Below, one piece after another: positions 28,301 through 43,300 of a stretch of 64,000 nt of DNA; positions within the stretch are counted from its first letter, which is position 1; each line of letters begins with the position of its first letter. This stretch comes from Ascaris suum (Eukaryota > Nematoda > Chromadorea > Rhabditida > Ascarididae). The translations under genes and the position numbers were made by a program. The stretch lies in assembly GCA_013433145.1 (NCBI GenBank), contig CM024169.1, forward strand, positions 1,240,001-1,304,000. The letters run 5' to 3'. The notes beneath the pieces were generated by a model that saw only the letters and a list, made by a program, of their open reading frames with translations, was not told where the DNA came from and ran no database searches.

Positions 28301-31300
28301 AAAACGCGATATTTCTTCCCTTAAATCTAGTTAGCACCGCCCCACAAACCTCAGTGGATATTGAGATGATAAAATTAAAGAAAAGCTTTGCTTTCCCATA
28401 CAGTGTTTAAAGCCTATATGTTATTTAGGACCTCGACCGGCAAACACCGTTCAAAAACAAACCTATAAAACTAATTACAGCACATTTTTGATGGATCCCG
28501 TTGAAAAAAATTCCTAGTAAGATGACAGGTGACTAGAAAGAAAATATCACACCTCAATCTGCTGTCGGATCCTAACAGCCGTTTCGGTTTGGCCAACAGA
28601 AGTAAGTGCAGTGGCGATTTGGTTCATTTCCTGAAGTCGCATCTCATTCGCCTTCAGATCACCTTTGAAATCGTCGAACTTCTTCTGCAGCACCTCGACT
28701 TGCTCCAAATCGGTACCGATCTCTTGTTGTGCGGCAACCGCTTCCTGTAACATCCACACGCTTATCACTTCAAAACTACCGTTCGTCCGTCTAAAATTTT
28801 TCCTTCCTTCAGGCAAAAATCTAAGCAATTCATTCGAACGGCCTGCTATCTATACTTCAGTAGAAGACAGCCGTTTAAAAGCTTACATGCTATATCCATT
28901 CCATCCTTCGATTCTATTCTCCGTTCCAACATCAAACAGTATTATTACAATATCCACTCCTCAAAAGTTAGCTGGTACTAAAAAAAACCGCATACTCCAA
29001 ACTTCATTTTCGTCTACATCCGTTAATGATCAGACGAATAAGATGGGGAGTATTCTTTTAAGCACAAAGAAACAACATCAACACAGAAAACATCGACTAG
29101 ATCGCCACCATCAAATAAGATAGTGTATCGCTAAAGATGCAAAGCTTGAGCAAAATATTATCAGCAAAGCCGAAAAAGGAGAAAAAAAGAGACTGTTAGC
29201 GTTGCACAACACAAAAGCAACGAACTCCTAGACCATAAAAGAGAAAAGAGAAAAAAGGTTTCTAAAAATAAAAGCGAAAGAAATCAGCAAAAACTCACAT
29301 CAGCGAGAAGAGTCTGAATATCAACCGAAAAATTCAAAGAAAAAGAAATAAGGGAACAATGAAGAGGAAAATGAAATCATTAAAATATCTCTGAAAGAAA
29401 ATATTCACATCAATTTATCGGGATTAAAAAAAAAAAAATCCTGTTGTACTTAAAAATGCATTCGGATACTCGGTTGATTTACTCAGAAAAATTGACCTCA
29501 ATGCGCATATGGAAAATTAGGAAATGATCCCACTAGGTACGTGGAAAATCCAGAAACCGATTTCATTGGATGTACAGAAGACCGAGAATGCCGAACATCA
29601 GTCCAATCCATATGTATTAGCTCCACTTTAAGAGTTAAGCGTACGTAAAAAAAAAAAAAAACAAAACGGCAAAACCTGTGAGATTACGTGCGCTCGGCTC
29701 GGAACCACCCGAATCACCTGTGGGGATTTTCAACTCCCCTCTCTAATTTTTGACAAAGAGCAAAGTTCGACTTTTTCTTATCTTTAGTAACAAAAAATTG
29801 GAGTCATTCCTTCTAAATTCCAAAATTTGCGGATGCTAGAAGTAACTGAGGAAACGAGAGAGGGAAAATGGAATGGATGCATAAAGTAAGCAAATCAAAC
29901 AATATTCCAAAACAATAATCAAAACCAGAAAAAACCACAGCGTCTGTGTAAGCAGCAACACCTTATAGAAGTATACGAAGCTGCTCCATCGTTCATCCCT
30001 TTCATTAGCTGCTGGAAGGATGACTGAACATAATGCGCTTTCTGGAAGTGACTCAGCAATATAGCGAATAATTCACTCACTTCAAAGCATTGAAGCTTTA
30101 TGGAAGCTTATACAGTAGAGGGAGAAAATAATAAAGCAAAAATGTGCATTCGAGATAAAAAGAGCGATCGCCGAAAAGTGCCAACAAGCTAACCCGTGAT
30201 CGGATCCATTCGGCAAGGTCGTTAGCTTCACGTAGCAATTGATAACCCTTACATGCCTCCTCCAACTTGCGTTTTCTCGTCTCACCCAACAACACCAACT
30301 TCTGATATTGATCTTCGATCTCATTTTGCTTCGCACCGATTGATGAAACCTGAAAAGCGCTTTGCTATTCCCCGCTTTCTTTCAATTACTTGATTGTTAT
30401 AACCGTTAATCATTAGTCTACATGACATGAACAAAAACTTGAAGCGCCCAAAAAAGCTGTTATAAAATAAGAGATGACTTCAGCCATGGGCCTACATCAA
30501 CACCGGCGGTAGTCAGGTATAACTCTAGCAAACCTCAACAAATTTCTTATTGGCCATATTTAAGAAAACGAAGAAAAAGAAAACAATGACCTTAGCACAA
30601 ACGATGTCCGCTTCATCTTATCAAGTAGTATGCCCTTGAAACTATGGATGCCGAACTGATGAAGAAATCATTTAAAAAATTTATCCCATTCAAGGTTGGA
30701 CTCGAATAACATGTTCAACGAAAGAGCAGAGATAAGTTTTTTTTTATTAGAAACATCCGGAATCCCTATTTATCGAGATGTCCTTACTCTTTGAAGTACT
30801 GTAAAATATAACATGACGTGGCTAGCAGCGAGAGCAAAAATGACCACTACCATGGTCACCACCTATATCGAGCTAGGCCCAAAAGTGACCGGTATCTGAT
30901 GAACGTTTCATGCAGCATCATTCATTCCTCTATTCTGCTAAATGAAGGATAAAACAACATGCTACACAGGCGACTTGGAAGATGAAGAATTACAAAATGT
31001 GTGTTTGTTCAGAAATTAAGCAACTACACAGACTGCAAATAGATAATGTACCAATCCAGTTCCAGAAAGCATATGTCAGAAGGAGACAAAGGAGGGAACC
31101 TGTTGGGAAGGTTGCTGAGCAGCACCTGGTTCGACCTTCTTGACGTAAGCGGCCGGAACGAATCCTTGACGATCATTCACTTCCACCTTCCACCAATCCT
31201 GCATTATAAACATTTACCATAAATGAACTCATAACTTAGCCCCACTCAAAAAACTATGGATATTCGATGATTCTATTCAAAAACATACTGCCAATACACG

Positions 31301-34300
31301 TTAGACTTGAAGGAAACCCTTTTGATCAGGACACTACTTCCTTGCGGGAAAGTAAACTTTAACACAGTAAGATCACCGGAAATGTTTGCATTAAAAAAAA
31401 GGAGAACTTGCGTACCCTTTAAAGACCCCTCAATGAAAATTTGGATACGACAAAAAAAATCGATTCGTTCACTCTTCAAGCCAAATTATTTCAATTCGAA
31501 AACTTAGGCGAGTAACCTTATTCGATGAGTTCAGCAAGGTGAGGATATCACCCTTTTTGATTGACACCTCTCTTGGTGACTTCTCGGTGTAATCGTAAAG
31601 TGCGAGCACACACTCACGACCAAGTTGTCCTCCTGGTTGCTCTTGGTATTTGCATTGAGCAGCTTGCTTCCGCAATTCCTGCAAATCACCATTATTTCAC
31701 TGGTTCCCATTCGAATATCATAACACGTCAAGACATCCCTGTCTCATATAATCATCCTATCACCTTATCATATAATCCTCCCATTCTAATTTAAACACCG
31801 ATCCGCAAAACTTTCAGCAGGAGCCCTTCTACTGCACTGCAAGCAGGTACAGACACTTACACAACGGCACCACGGCACCACCTTCATAAAACTTTCCTTC
31901 TGAAGTAGCTAAAGCGTGAAGTGAAGAGAACCACTGAACACTAAACTATTTCCACAAATCGTGCATACCTTGACTCGAATATTAATTGCCACTTCAGTTT
32001 TGCCAGAAAACTTTTGCAATGGTCAACCTGTTCCAATCAAAAATCTCTGCTCAAATTACATCAGATTATGGTTCCACAGAACTAGAAAACTGCAAATGCA
32101 ATATCCCTCCCCTCAGCTTCAGCCTCTCCTTCCAAAGTAATAATGCCATCAACCGCACAGCTTCTCTCTTTGAAGTTATGCAGGTTTTATATCAAGAATA
32201 TTCTCTTACTACAAGGTTGATGATGACTAGGCAATTTAATCAGCGAATCCAAAGGCAGTTGCAAATGGAGGACACACGCTATTATAAAGGGTGTAAAAAA
32301 GCATCACCTAGCACAAACATTTAAAAAAAATTATAATAATGATATAAGCAATAGAGACGGTGGATGAAAACTAAAAATAGAATGAATGCCTCAACAACTT
32401 CCGAAAGAAATAAACGAAACCTGAAATGCTTTAAACAGGTGACTTTTCTTCGTATTACGAATTATAGATAAGCATCACATCGAACTGCAGAAAGAATAAA
32501 TGCGATCAATAGCATCACACCGCATCAATAACGAAGCACTTCCTATCAGAAGGGATTGTGAGATAAATTTTCGCGTGTTAGTGCTAAAATCGGTTGATTA
32601 GTTTCTATACTCACGTCGATGGTCGTCTTAAAGGCATCAAGATCGGACATTAGTGCGCGATGTTTCTTAAGCAACGACTCGGCGCTGTCCTCATCCTTGC
32701 CATAATCTGTACTGCCAACCACTGGCTCCTTCTCACGCATCCACGATTCAGCCTCGCTTGCGTCCGCCAAATACTGATGTGCCTGAAGCATGCTCTCTTC
32801 TAGAGACGGCTAGGATCAATTCAGAAAATACCTTCCGAATTAAACAGCTTTAAACTGATCATAAGAAAGGAAGATATAACTAATGCGGATGAAGAAAATA
32901 AAGGCTAATGCAAAAACGTATTCTATCAGAAAATAATAGGCAATATACATATCTATAAACGCTATAGACAAAAGAAACGTATCCATAAAACGTATCCCCT
33001 CCTATTGTTCGTCAAATTAGCAGTTACACAAAAATGTAATGCTTGTAGTGAAGTCGTAAGCAGTTTCCATTTTCTAATTTTTGGAAGATGCTACTATAGG
33101 GGACTCTACTCCAGGATATTCTCATCGAGGGATATAACTAAACACAATACGAACGATGGGAAAATATTCAACAATATACTATTTAAAAAAGAACAAAAAG
33201 TTTCCTACTTGTAAGGAATCATCCAGTTCTTGTCGTCTCTTCTCTGCCTTTGCTTTCAAAGTTCTCCAATTGTCTCTGAGTTGAGCCAATTTATCACGGA
33301 TGTCCGGTGCAAGGAAATGTCCCTGTTGGACCATCGCTTCTGCCGCATCGGCGACTGCATCGATTTGTGGCTCGTGGTTCGCGATCTCTGCGATTAACGC
33401 TTGCTGCTTCTTGATTAGATTCTGCACTCCAATCAGATCACGACCTTAAAATTCTCAATCCTCTATAAAAACCATTAAATGCTCCTTGCAGTTCTGCATT
33501 TATGAACTGTGAGTGATTACGTATGAGCTCCAGTGATACATATATTAATGTGTGCATTATATGTAGCTCTCAATTATACATTATATGTAGCTCCAGTGAT
33601 ATAATTATTAATTATACAGCAACACTCTTGTTTATCTCTTTACCAGTTCCACGACATGCCTCAAATTCACTAAATTAGACATAAAGGTTAACAGTGAATG
33701 ATGTTATGATAAACAAGTATATAAACTGTAATGTTCTCATCACATCCATTAATGACATGCCCTCCTTTACAGAACCTCCATCCACCTCCCCTCTCCAAAA
33801 TAAGATGGATGGAGGCCTTTGAAGGAAGGCAAGTCATCCTTATTTATTCACACAACGTTCCAATAAAGCCAACCAACCTCGATTAGTGCTCGCCGCAATC
33901 TGTTCCTTCTCTCTAATCCAAGCCAACTCATCATCAATATCTCTAAAGAGTTGATTGCCTTGTAGAGATTCGGCAAGTTTCACCTTACGACGATTCAGTG
34001 GTTCGCGTAGCGCATTATAGCTGCAAAATAAACCACAAATTCAATGAAATAACTTCAACTGATTAACAAAAATGTCTAATCAATCCCTCGTTAGTCAACT
34101 ATTTCAGCAATATTAATGCAGCAATAATATCCTCAAACAAATTAAGAACAGCAATACCTCCCAAATAAAGCTCCACCATATGTCTTCTAATCGACTTGTC
34201 CACTTGAGAAACGTTTTGTCATTCGACCTCAACAAATACTACCGATTTGATCCTTCGTTGTCGAAAAATATTTAATCATTTCTAAAAGAAAAAATTACCG

Positions 34301-37300
34301 AGTACGAAGTGCCTCTTCCTTGCGTAAAATCATTGGTGCGTCGAAATGACCTCCATCACTGAACGCCTTCGCTTGTTGATGAAGGCTATCAATGCGATCC
34401 TGATGGGCGTTGTAATCGCTCTCGAGAAGTGCTTGCTTCTTTTGCAGATTCTGCACTGAGATCAAGTCCTTACCGAAATCTTCTGATGCGATTTGTCCTT
34501 CGAGTTCACTAAGCCACAACTCCACATCTTCCACATTCCTGCAACCACAAACGCCTTAAATATGGAAGACACTTTAAATAAGCTACGTAATGATTACGTG
34601 CATTCCCCGTTGTCGACAAAACCTTATTGGGAGATAAAATTCTCCCAAAAACTTCCGCAAATACATTTACTGGGATTAACGTAGAATAACGAAGAAAATT
34701 TCGCGTGCAGTGAGCATTCAATAATTCATTGCAAAACTCAACAGGAAACGATAAGCACCTCAAAATACATTTGTGGGAAAATAGCATATTCATCGGGTGT
34801 GGGAAAATAAAATTTATTAATGCGCGCAAATGTCGATCACTTCGAAAGTTTTGACAGCCAGAAAATCTTGACCTAAATTTAAACAACTCCGTAATATTCG
34901 AACAAGAAAGTTGCGATATGAGTTGGAATAATCCAGTAATTCAATTGCTGATTTACTCTACTTCGTTTCTGTCACTATGCTGCCGCTGCAAATTCCCCAT
35001 TTCCCCTCCCCCCATCCCATCAACTAGATCACCTCTCATCCAATGTTACCCTTCCGAAAGCACACAAAATTTATTACTTCTGCGATCCTTATTTGAGATT
35101 ATTATCTTATGACTATTGCAATGAAATAGCAAAAAATAATACAGTAAAAGAAAGGCGACCTGATAACTGCCAACTCGGATTAGTTCGGCGTATATTCGAG
35201 TTATTCAATATTCCGCTTGAATGCATAAGAAACAAAAGTGAAATGCCAAAAGTGAACCTTTCAAGCATGAAAGATTCCATTTGTCCCTTTCCATCTCTCA
35301 TTTTCCGACGTTAGAACAAAGCAAAAAAAGAGTTGTCCACTATCAAAGGAGATAGGAGATGAACAGAATTACAGCACCTGTTAAATTGTTGCTGATCACC
35401 AGCCTCATTGAGTTTAGCGAGTTTCTTAGCAGTGGCATCGACCAGTTCATCCCACATACCGTCCACCTCAGTTAAACGTTGCTTCACATGGTCGGCAGCG
35501 TAGTGCTTCTCTCGGATTAACGCATCACCAGTAGCGTTAATCTCATCAAGACGATTCCTATTCGCTTTCAATTCTTGCTCGTAATTCATATGTTTCTGCA
35601 GTTTGCCTCTGAAAAATAAATTCGTTTTCATTATTTAGAAATTAAATGAAACACTTCGAGTTCAATTTTTGGCCGATATTTTCGCTAACCAATTGCTCTC
35701 CTCTCTCTTCAAAACGTTTCCTCACTTTAAATATACCAACGATATTGATGAATCAATAAATGCTAACGAACCGGATATTGGTCGGATCCAAATACGAATC
35801 ATCTTTCGCTGTTTTCAGCTTTTCAGTAATCCAGCCGACCATTTCATCGCAATCACGATCGAACTGTTGCAACCTGTATGAATTCTCCAATTGTCTTCGA
35901 CGTTCTGCCGCCTAAACATTAATCCATCATAGCGCATTATTCGGGTACCTCAGGATGATAAATTTAAATGAAGAATGTGTAACACTAGACTGCCAGGTAA
36001 TGACACCGGGGACGATTGCTGAAAGGACAATGTTCTCATCAGGAAATTATAATATCAGAGCTCAAATCCGCGATGTCCTTTTCTCATCTTTTTTTGCCAC
36101 CAATCTTTCCTTCCATCCTTATCCACCCACTCAGGCACTCCCTTTTTAGAGTATCAATATCTCGACTCAAAATATTGGAAAACATTTAAATTCAATTGAC
36201 ATGACCAAATATTTTTTCATTTCCCTCTGTGGTCGGTCGGTTTGAGGTACAGCAAAAAAAAAAATCTAAGCATAGCACACCTTGCGCATAAGTTGACGTC
36301 TACGATCAAGTAGGGTAGTACGTCTTTTAGCAACATCATCGGCCGCATAATGCTGTCCCTGAATAAGTTTCGTGGCAAACTCATCCAGTGCGTTGATTTT
36401 CTCCTCTTGTGCCGCCAACGACTTCTCGAAATCCTCGTGCTTCTTGATCAATGACTCGACACTATCCAAACTATCACCCAAATCTTCATTCGCTAGAAAT
36501 GCTTCTTGCTTCGTCATCCAAGTTTCCGCCTGTAAATATCCAAACTTAGACACATCGAGCCTTCAGCATTAATGAATACAATAGAAACAACAATGGAGAG
36601 AGACATCGTTCTCTTTAGAACATCCAACATAAAGCCAAACAAGTGATTCAAATAGAATAGAATCATCTTAGCAATAATGAGCACTTGAGTGATGCATCAC
36701 TTCACTGAAATCATCAAATCTATAAGAACATCTCGTTGGAATATAAGAGAAATTATGGTTAAAGTACAATACCCCTCAAACATCAGGCATAATGCCGTAC
36801 AAGAATATATCAGCCAACCACTTCAACTCATTGCACATTAAATCTGAATACGTGCATTTTACTGCTCTCCAATTAACGAAAAACGATAAAGTGAAAGTCT
36901 GGTGCATAGAGTAAAGATTACCTGCTCGGTATCTCGGTAGAACAACTGTAGATCCATGCACTGCTCATAGAGAATGCGCCTTTCTTCCCACAGCGAAAGT
37001 AACGCTGCCTTTTCACGAGCTAAATGTGCCAACTTCTCTCGTACCTCATCCGACTGCTCGGATCCCTCATCCAGCAAACGTTGACCAGCTTCAGCAGTCT
37101 GGTTGAAGCTGTCCTCACGGGCATCTATCTCACCCTATAAATTCAAATTTCAAACTTAATACCATCTCTGGCAGATGGTACAGCAAGATATGCCGAAGTC
37201 TACATTAATTCATCCCACTTCCGAGCTGTATGCTGCTCTTTTTATTTCCTTCATGGTTCTTCGACTATACCGAGCCTGCAACTCAAATGCGGGATACTCA

Positions 37301-40300
37301 AGTGCGGGCTGTGTTCCTTTCTTCTGAAGAACGAGGGTGACGAAACACCAGGTAGTGTACCACCACCCAGTGACCACGATGTTTTCGACACCATCAATCA
37401 CATTCAAATCCAGCTAGCTCATCGGCTTCTCTCTGAACGAGCACCGACCATCCCATGTAGCAATGTTCGCCGCATTCTCCATAAAAAGAATTCCGAGCCC
37501 GATTACACCAAACTGCCGAAAGACGGCTATGAGAGAGCAGGATTTTGTGGAATGTTTCTGAAAAACGTTGAGGAAACGGACTCTGTGAAAACTTTACAAC
37601 CTGTCGAGGCGATCGATATTCAAACCAGACAATCATACCAATTTTTATAACGTCATCTGCTGGTCTGACATAAATCAACGGTAGACAAATGACCGCGAGC
37701 TGGACATTTTTAAAATTCGCTGCATGGATGGGAATTTGATCTATAGGAATCCTGAAGTCCTTCTTTTCAGGAAGAAGAATTTTCGCGGCCGCCACCTACT
37801 TGGAGATGGTAGAAGACAAGGTAATATCAAAGGTGAAAGCGCTGAGTGTTTTATTTATGTACGGTTCCGCTATTTATGCCATGTCATTTGAACGAAAGTA
37901 TCTCCTTCCTCTGAACAGGAAGGAGAAGCATCATCGAATAAAGCCCTTCTTGGTGTTGACGTGATTTTTGTTAAAATTCATTGGGAAGTCTTCGGGAAAG
38001 AGACGAAAGCAGCCTCGAAGTTCAATTGCAAAATAGAGATAATTTACACAAAAATAACTAGAGGTTATTTCAATATACACAGTGAAATTATAACTTCAAA
38101 ACGAATAGATAAAATTTGAAATATGGAAGACCAGTGAAATTGCAGTGCAAGAATGAACTTCTGTACGCATTCAGTCCATAAGACTCCCGTAAATAAAGCA
38201 TAGCGTGCAGCATTTCTAAACAACTGCATTTGTTTGGTGATTGTCATGACGGAGAACATCTTCTGTCGCAAACAATAGAGAAAAGACGAATGAATAAAGG
38301 TAGTAAGTAAAAGATGCAGCGATGGACGTGAGTCCGGCTCAAATGGATGAACGATGACATAGATTGCCCTGATAGCTAGGCAGCGTTGCCCTTTTGCTGA
38401 GAGATACACAAAAAACAAGCAAACCCGATGTTCCTGATGACTTTCGAGAAGCGCTTCGGCACCTGCCACATCCTTGGCCAGCTCATCCGCTGATATCACC
38501 GCTTTCATATCGTTGATCCATGAACACAAATCTCGATAGTCTGCGAGGAATCTGCAAACAATCATACGGAATAACGATTCCGCTATAAAGAACCTATGTG
38601 AACGCTTTATTGGCATTATTCTCTTGAATAAACCTTATTAAGCAAGTTTTCCTCATTTAAATTCAAGTATCTAAAATGTTTCCTTCATTCAAAGCCAACA
38701 AATTCCCTTCTATATAAAAATAAAAATTTCCTGAAACAGGTTATTTCTAGGACTTTCCTTACTTCCCATCCTTTAAACGCTATAGAAGAACTTTTCGCTA
38801 TCAACTTGTAATTGGTACCGAAAAGATTCTCAAAAACCTCTGCTCCGCTCTCGGAATTTACAGACACAAAGATGCCTCTAAGCATCGTCGGCGACACTGA
38901 TAATTACCTATGCAGATTATACGAACGATCCAGCCCATCCTTGCGGTTCTGTGCCTTTTGTTTCAACGCCGCCCACTGAGCTTTCGCTTCATCCATCTTC
39001 GCATTAATTGCATCTGCACGATCTGGATGTACCTGAGCCAATCGTTCAGCTTCTGTGGATAGCGAGTTCATCTGAAGTAGAACGTTCAATTAGGCTTTCC
39101 CGTTCCATATAGGCATTCAAAACTTGGATAAACGTATCAACATGCCGAAAATCCATTGAAAATATCACTCTGCAGCACAAAGATATCGATGAGATGGTAA
39201 TAATTGCCAATAGACAAGCAAACACAATGTTAAGTGAATTAAAATTTCATCGAAAAGATAAAAAGAGCGTCTTCGAAACACTCCTAATGACAGTTAGAAT
39301 CCAATGTTGCTAGTGAATCTGAAAACCAACTTCCATTATCAGTTTCTACGACATCTTTTTTGCATATCTGTCGAATGCTATATTTCAATGACACAAATGA
39401 AATCATTACTCACTGAATTAAAGATCATCGATAAATGAACCGCCTACCTTAGCGTCCAATGCGGCGAGATCACGTTCGGTGCCTTCATGCTTTCTTTGCA
39501 AAGCCTGAACGTTATTGAGATCACGACCATAATCATCGGAGGATAGAGTTGCATCCTTCTCACCAATCCATGCCAATGTTTCATCGATGTCACGATTGAA
39601 TCGCTGCACTTGATGCGCACCAAACAATCCCTCACGTCTGAAATTCAACCCCATATTTGCATAAATAACGCGACTATGCTTCATTGGTCCTTATATAAAG
39701 CATAGTGCATAAACAACTCGCACCCTGCATAATGCTGACAGTCGAACAGTTAAGGAGTGATGGAGAATTTGATGACTTTAGGAATGTTGAGATTATTCTA
39801 GCTCTAAACATAAAAGTATAGACTGCGGTAGTCATGTTCTCCTCAAATGAACGTGTGAAACAACTCACTAATTGTACCTGAGAGTATTTTGTGTTGACAG
39901 CATGCCTGCTGTCTAAGGTTGCACATATAACCAGCCAATACAAGCCATAATATGGTGATATTAAATAATACAACTATCGAAAAGTAGGTAGATAAGCACG
40001 CCTCAGAATATCACAGCAACAGAAAATAGTTTCAAATTATGTCAAATATCATTTCCGTTGGAAATTTTCGAAACAGAAAGAATAAATTCTATTTTATTTG
40101 TTCAATCCTCAATCCTCTAGCGAATATTTTCTTGAGAATTACAGCGAATCCTTTAGAACTTTCGAACTTCACAAAAAAAAGGGAGGAAAATCGCTAATCG
40201 TTTTTGGATACGCAGTAATATACGTTATTTCCAAAAACATTCATCCTAAGAGGCAACTTCAGTGCTCTTTTACACACTTCTAACAATCTCCTTAACACCT

Positions 40301-43300
40301 CTATAGCTCAGGAACACACTCAGGAATAGAAACCGACGACTTGGTAGTTTTCAGTTTGGATCCCATTCGGGGACAAACGCCTTTGCTCGCAATTTATAAT
40401 TGCAAATAACGTATTTAATTCGAGGCTCGCGATACTGAAACGATATCGCCTGAAATGAAAACCAACCTGGTGGCCGCAAGAGTGTTGAGTCGATGCCATG
40501 CATCATTCACTTCGTCCTTTTTTTTGTAAATCGTCTCATGTTCGGTGTGACCCTCTTCGATCAATTTGTCCGCCGCTTGATTTACTTCAGTTATACGATA
40601 ATGATGATTGCCAAGCTCTTTTAGAAATTCCTCGAATTTACGTTGCAACACCTAGAAAACTTGCGAAGACCATTGCACCCTTTCTGGAAGTGATGAGAAT
40701 CGCTAACAAATTTAAATTATTACTCATTTAATATGCAAATAAGTATGTAATAGTTTAATATGTAAATGAATATATATTACTGCCAAAAGCTTCATTACAT
40801 GCTCGTCAATGATCAACAGTAATCGAATGCCCCCGACATCCATATGCTTTACAGTAAATAATCAATAATCCTAAGAGTACGAGAATTAAAGAGATGAAAG
40901 ACTCACTTCAACATGCTCAAGATCGACTCCGAAATCCTCAGCAGTGACAAAAGCTTCTTTGTCACGGATCCAATATAAAACCTCATCGCATTGCCTGATG
41001 AATTGCAGCAATTTAAGTGCCTGTTGCAGTTTGATTCCTTTATCTTTTAATTTGAAGAACAACTGATCCCATAACGAATGCAGCTCATTGAGACGTTTCT
41101 GAAATTCTCTTATTTTAACTATAAGTCGAACACTTAAATGAATGTAAAACCACTTATTCGATGCCGAATTCATGCAAATAAATCTCGTTCATTGAGCGAT
41201 TTCCGATGATTGCCGCTCGCATATTTCCTTTAAAGATCACATTATTCAATCTTTTCAGTTAGCCTATTCAAGAATGAAACTGCACATGAAATCACCCACA
41301 TAACAGCCACCTTTCTTTAGCAATATAAACACCGACAGCCATTTAGACGATTGCAGTTTCAGTGAACAGACGATGAGAAATGACAACGACGTTGTCCTCC
41401 GAGCCAATCAGCTAGAAGTTTCAATAAAGCAAGTGATGAGAAATAAAGGGGATGTTGTCCTCCGAGTCAATCCATAATCTAGAAAGTAGCTTTTCTCAGC
41501 ATAGAAAGCTCCTTAATGAAAGTAGACGCGCTATAAAGAGATGTTCACCTTAATTGTTTCGGATGCAAAATGTGCGTGTTGTATCATATCATTGCCGGTC
41601 TGATCGAGTTGTGCGATAGCATTCGAATGCGCGTGCACTTCCGCCTCGAATGCCTCATGCTTCTGGATCTTCGCCTGCAAATAAATCCTCTTCCTGGTGC
41701 TCAATCATAGATCCAAACCATTACCACAATAATATTTGAAAACGAAACAAGAGATATGTTTCCAATAGAGCCCTCACTGAGATATTAGAAATAAAACAAT
41801 ATTTCCATAAAAAGTGACTAGTCAAATAGGATATAAATAAACTTATGGATTGCAATAGGCTGGTTGGGAAGCGTGTTAAAGACGCAAAGCTAAAAAGGTC
41901 GACAATTGACCAAACAAAACCTCAAGTATATAAAAAAGGGACAAAATACTTCACTTTATGCTCAACCAGAGTGTAAAGACAAGTTGACGTAACACTGCAA
42001 TTCAGCAGATCGTATTTCCTCAACTACACTCCACCTCAACAACAGATTCATTGAGGGCACTATATGTTGTAATTAGGCAAGTTTACCGGTTGTGCATTAT
42101 ATACCTGCCAATAGCCAAACGGAAGAACAGCAATAAAGAAACGGCGATTTAAGTCTTTCGCATATTTTCCTTGATATCCAAGACAGACACCAAAAGCTGT
42201 TTAGCGATCAAATAATACCGATCGATGTGAACACGATGAGTGAAAACGTTGGTCCCTTAAAGATACGTATCCCCATTCCTCAATTCATCCGCCCTATTCG
42301 AAAAGTCTACTCGCTACCGCAATATGCATTCCAACGTCAACTACTATTGGTGACAACCTCGCTGTCAACATCATATCGATGCTATATTCCTTTTCAGTTG
42401 CATAGAGTTGAAACTTTCGAAGCAGCGAGCGATATTCACGAGAAGACGAATATGAGAGTGTAAAAGAGAGCCGCGATGGATCATCGTCTCGGTTTGGTGG
42501 CCTACGGGTCAGGGCCATTCTCTGCGATGGCAGCTGACAACGTGCAACTAACTGCATTACTACATCCTCATTACGGTCACGTTCAGTGTTCGCCTTTGTT
42601 ACGCGATATTACAATGCCGCTGAATGATGAATGAGAAAAAAGTGCAGATCTCCCTTACAACGGATCATCTTTTCTATGTCTCCACGTTGAAATAAATAAA
42701 AAGATTTTTGGGGGAAGAGATACAAATAAATAAAAATGAAATTATTATATGGAACGAAAATATCGCTTAAGTCGCTTTGGTTTCATAGAGAGAAATATAG
42801 CCCAGTGCATGATAAAGCGAATAAAAACTCTTTACGAGCTATACGTGATAAATGAATAACACTATGCGCTACTCGCATCAATCCATTTTAGATGAATAGT
42901 TTCATGAGCATCTTATAACCTGCGTTTTGCTCACTTATAGATCTGCCATTTGCGCCAAAATTATTTACGCGTTGAATTTTGTCTGCGTTTATAGAAGAAA
43001 TTAAGATTTACGAATTTGTTCTCAAGTTTTTATGTGATTTTTGAGAACGTCTGCGTTTGGTGAAAGCTACGACTAATCGGCTGTCAGCAAAACAAGTGGA
43101 ATTTTCAAATTCGAAATTATCGCCAGCTTCGACGCACTACTAAGCATTCCCCCATTCTTCTTGAATGATTATGCAAGCGATTTCTATAAAAGAGTAGGAA
43201 ATGACTTTGCAAATATATTGCAAAACATATATTCACATCCCTCTATTCCTATACCTAATATTACCTCTATTCCTATACATACCTAATATTAAGGCCAATG

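Noticed and set aside
32783..32812. Longer start for the spectrin exon 32615-32782 (PSLEESMLQ)
   Set aside because: It would insert about ten residues in a helix; the acceptor CTTCAG before AHQYLADA matches the family exactly.
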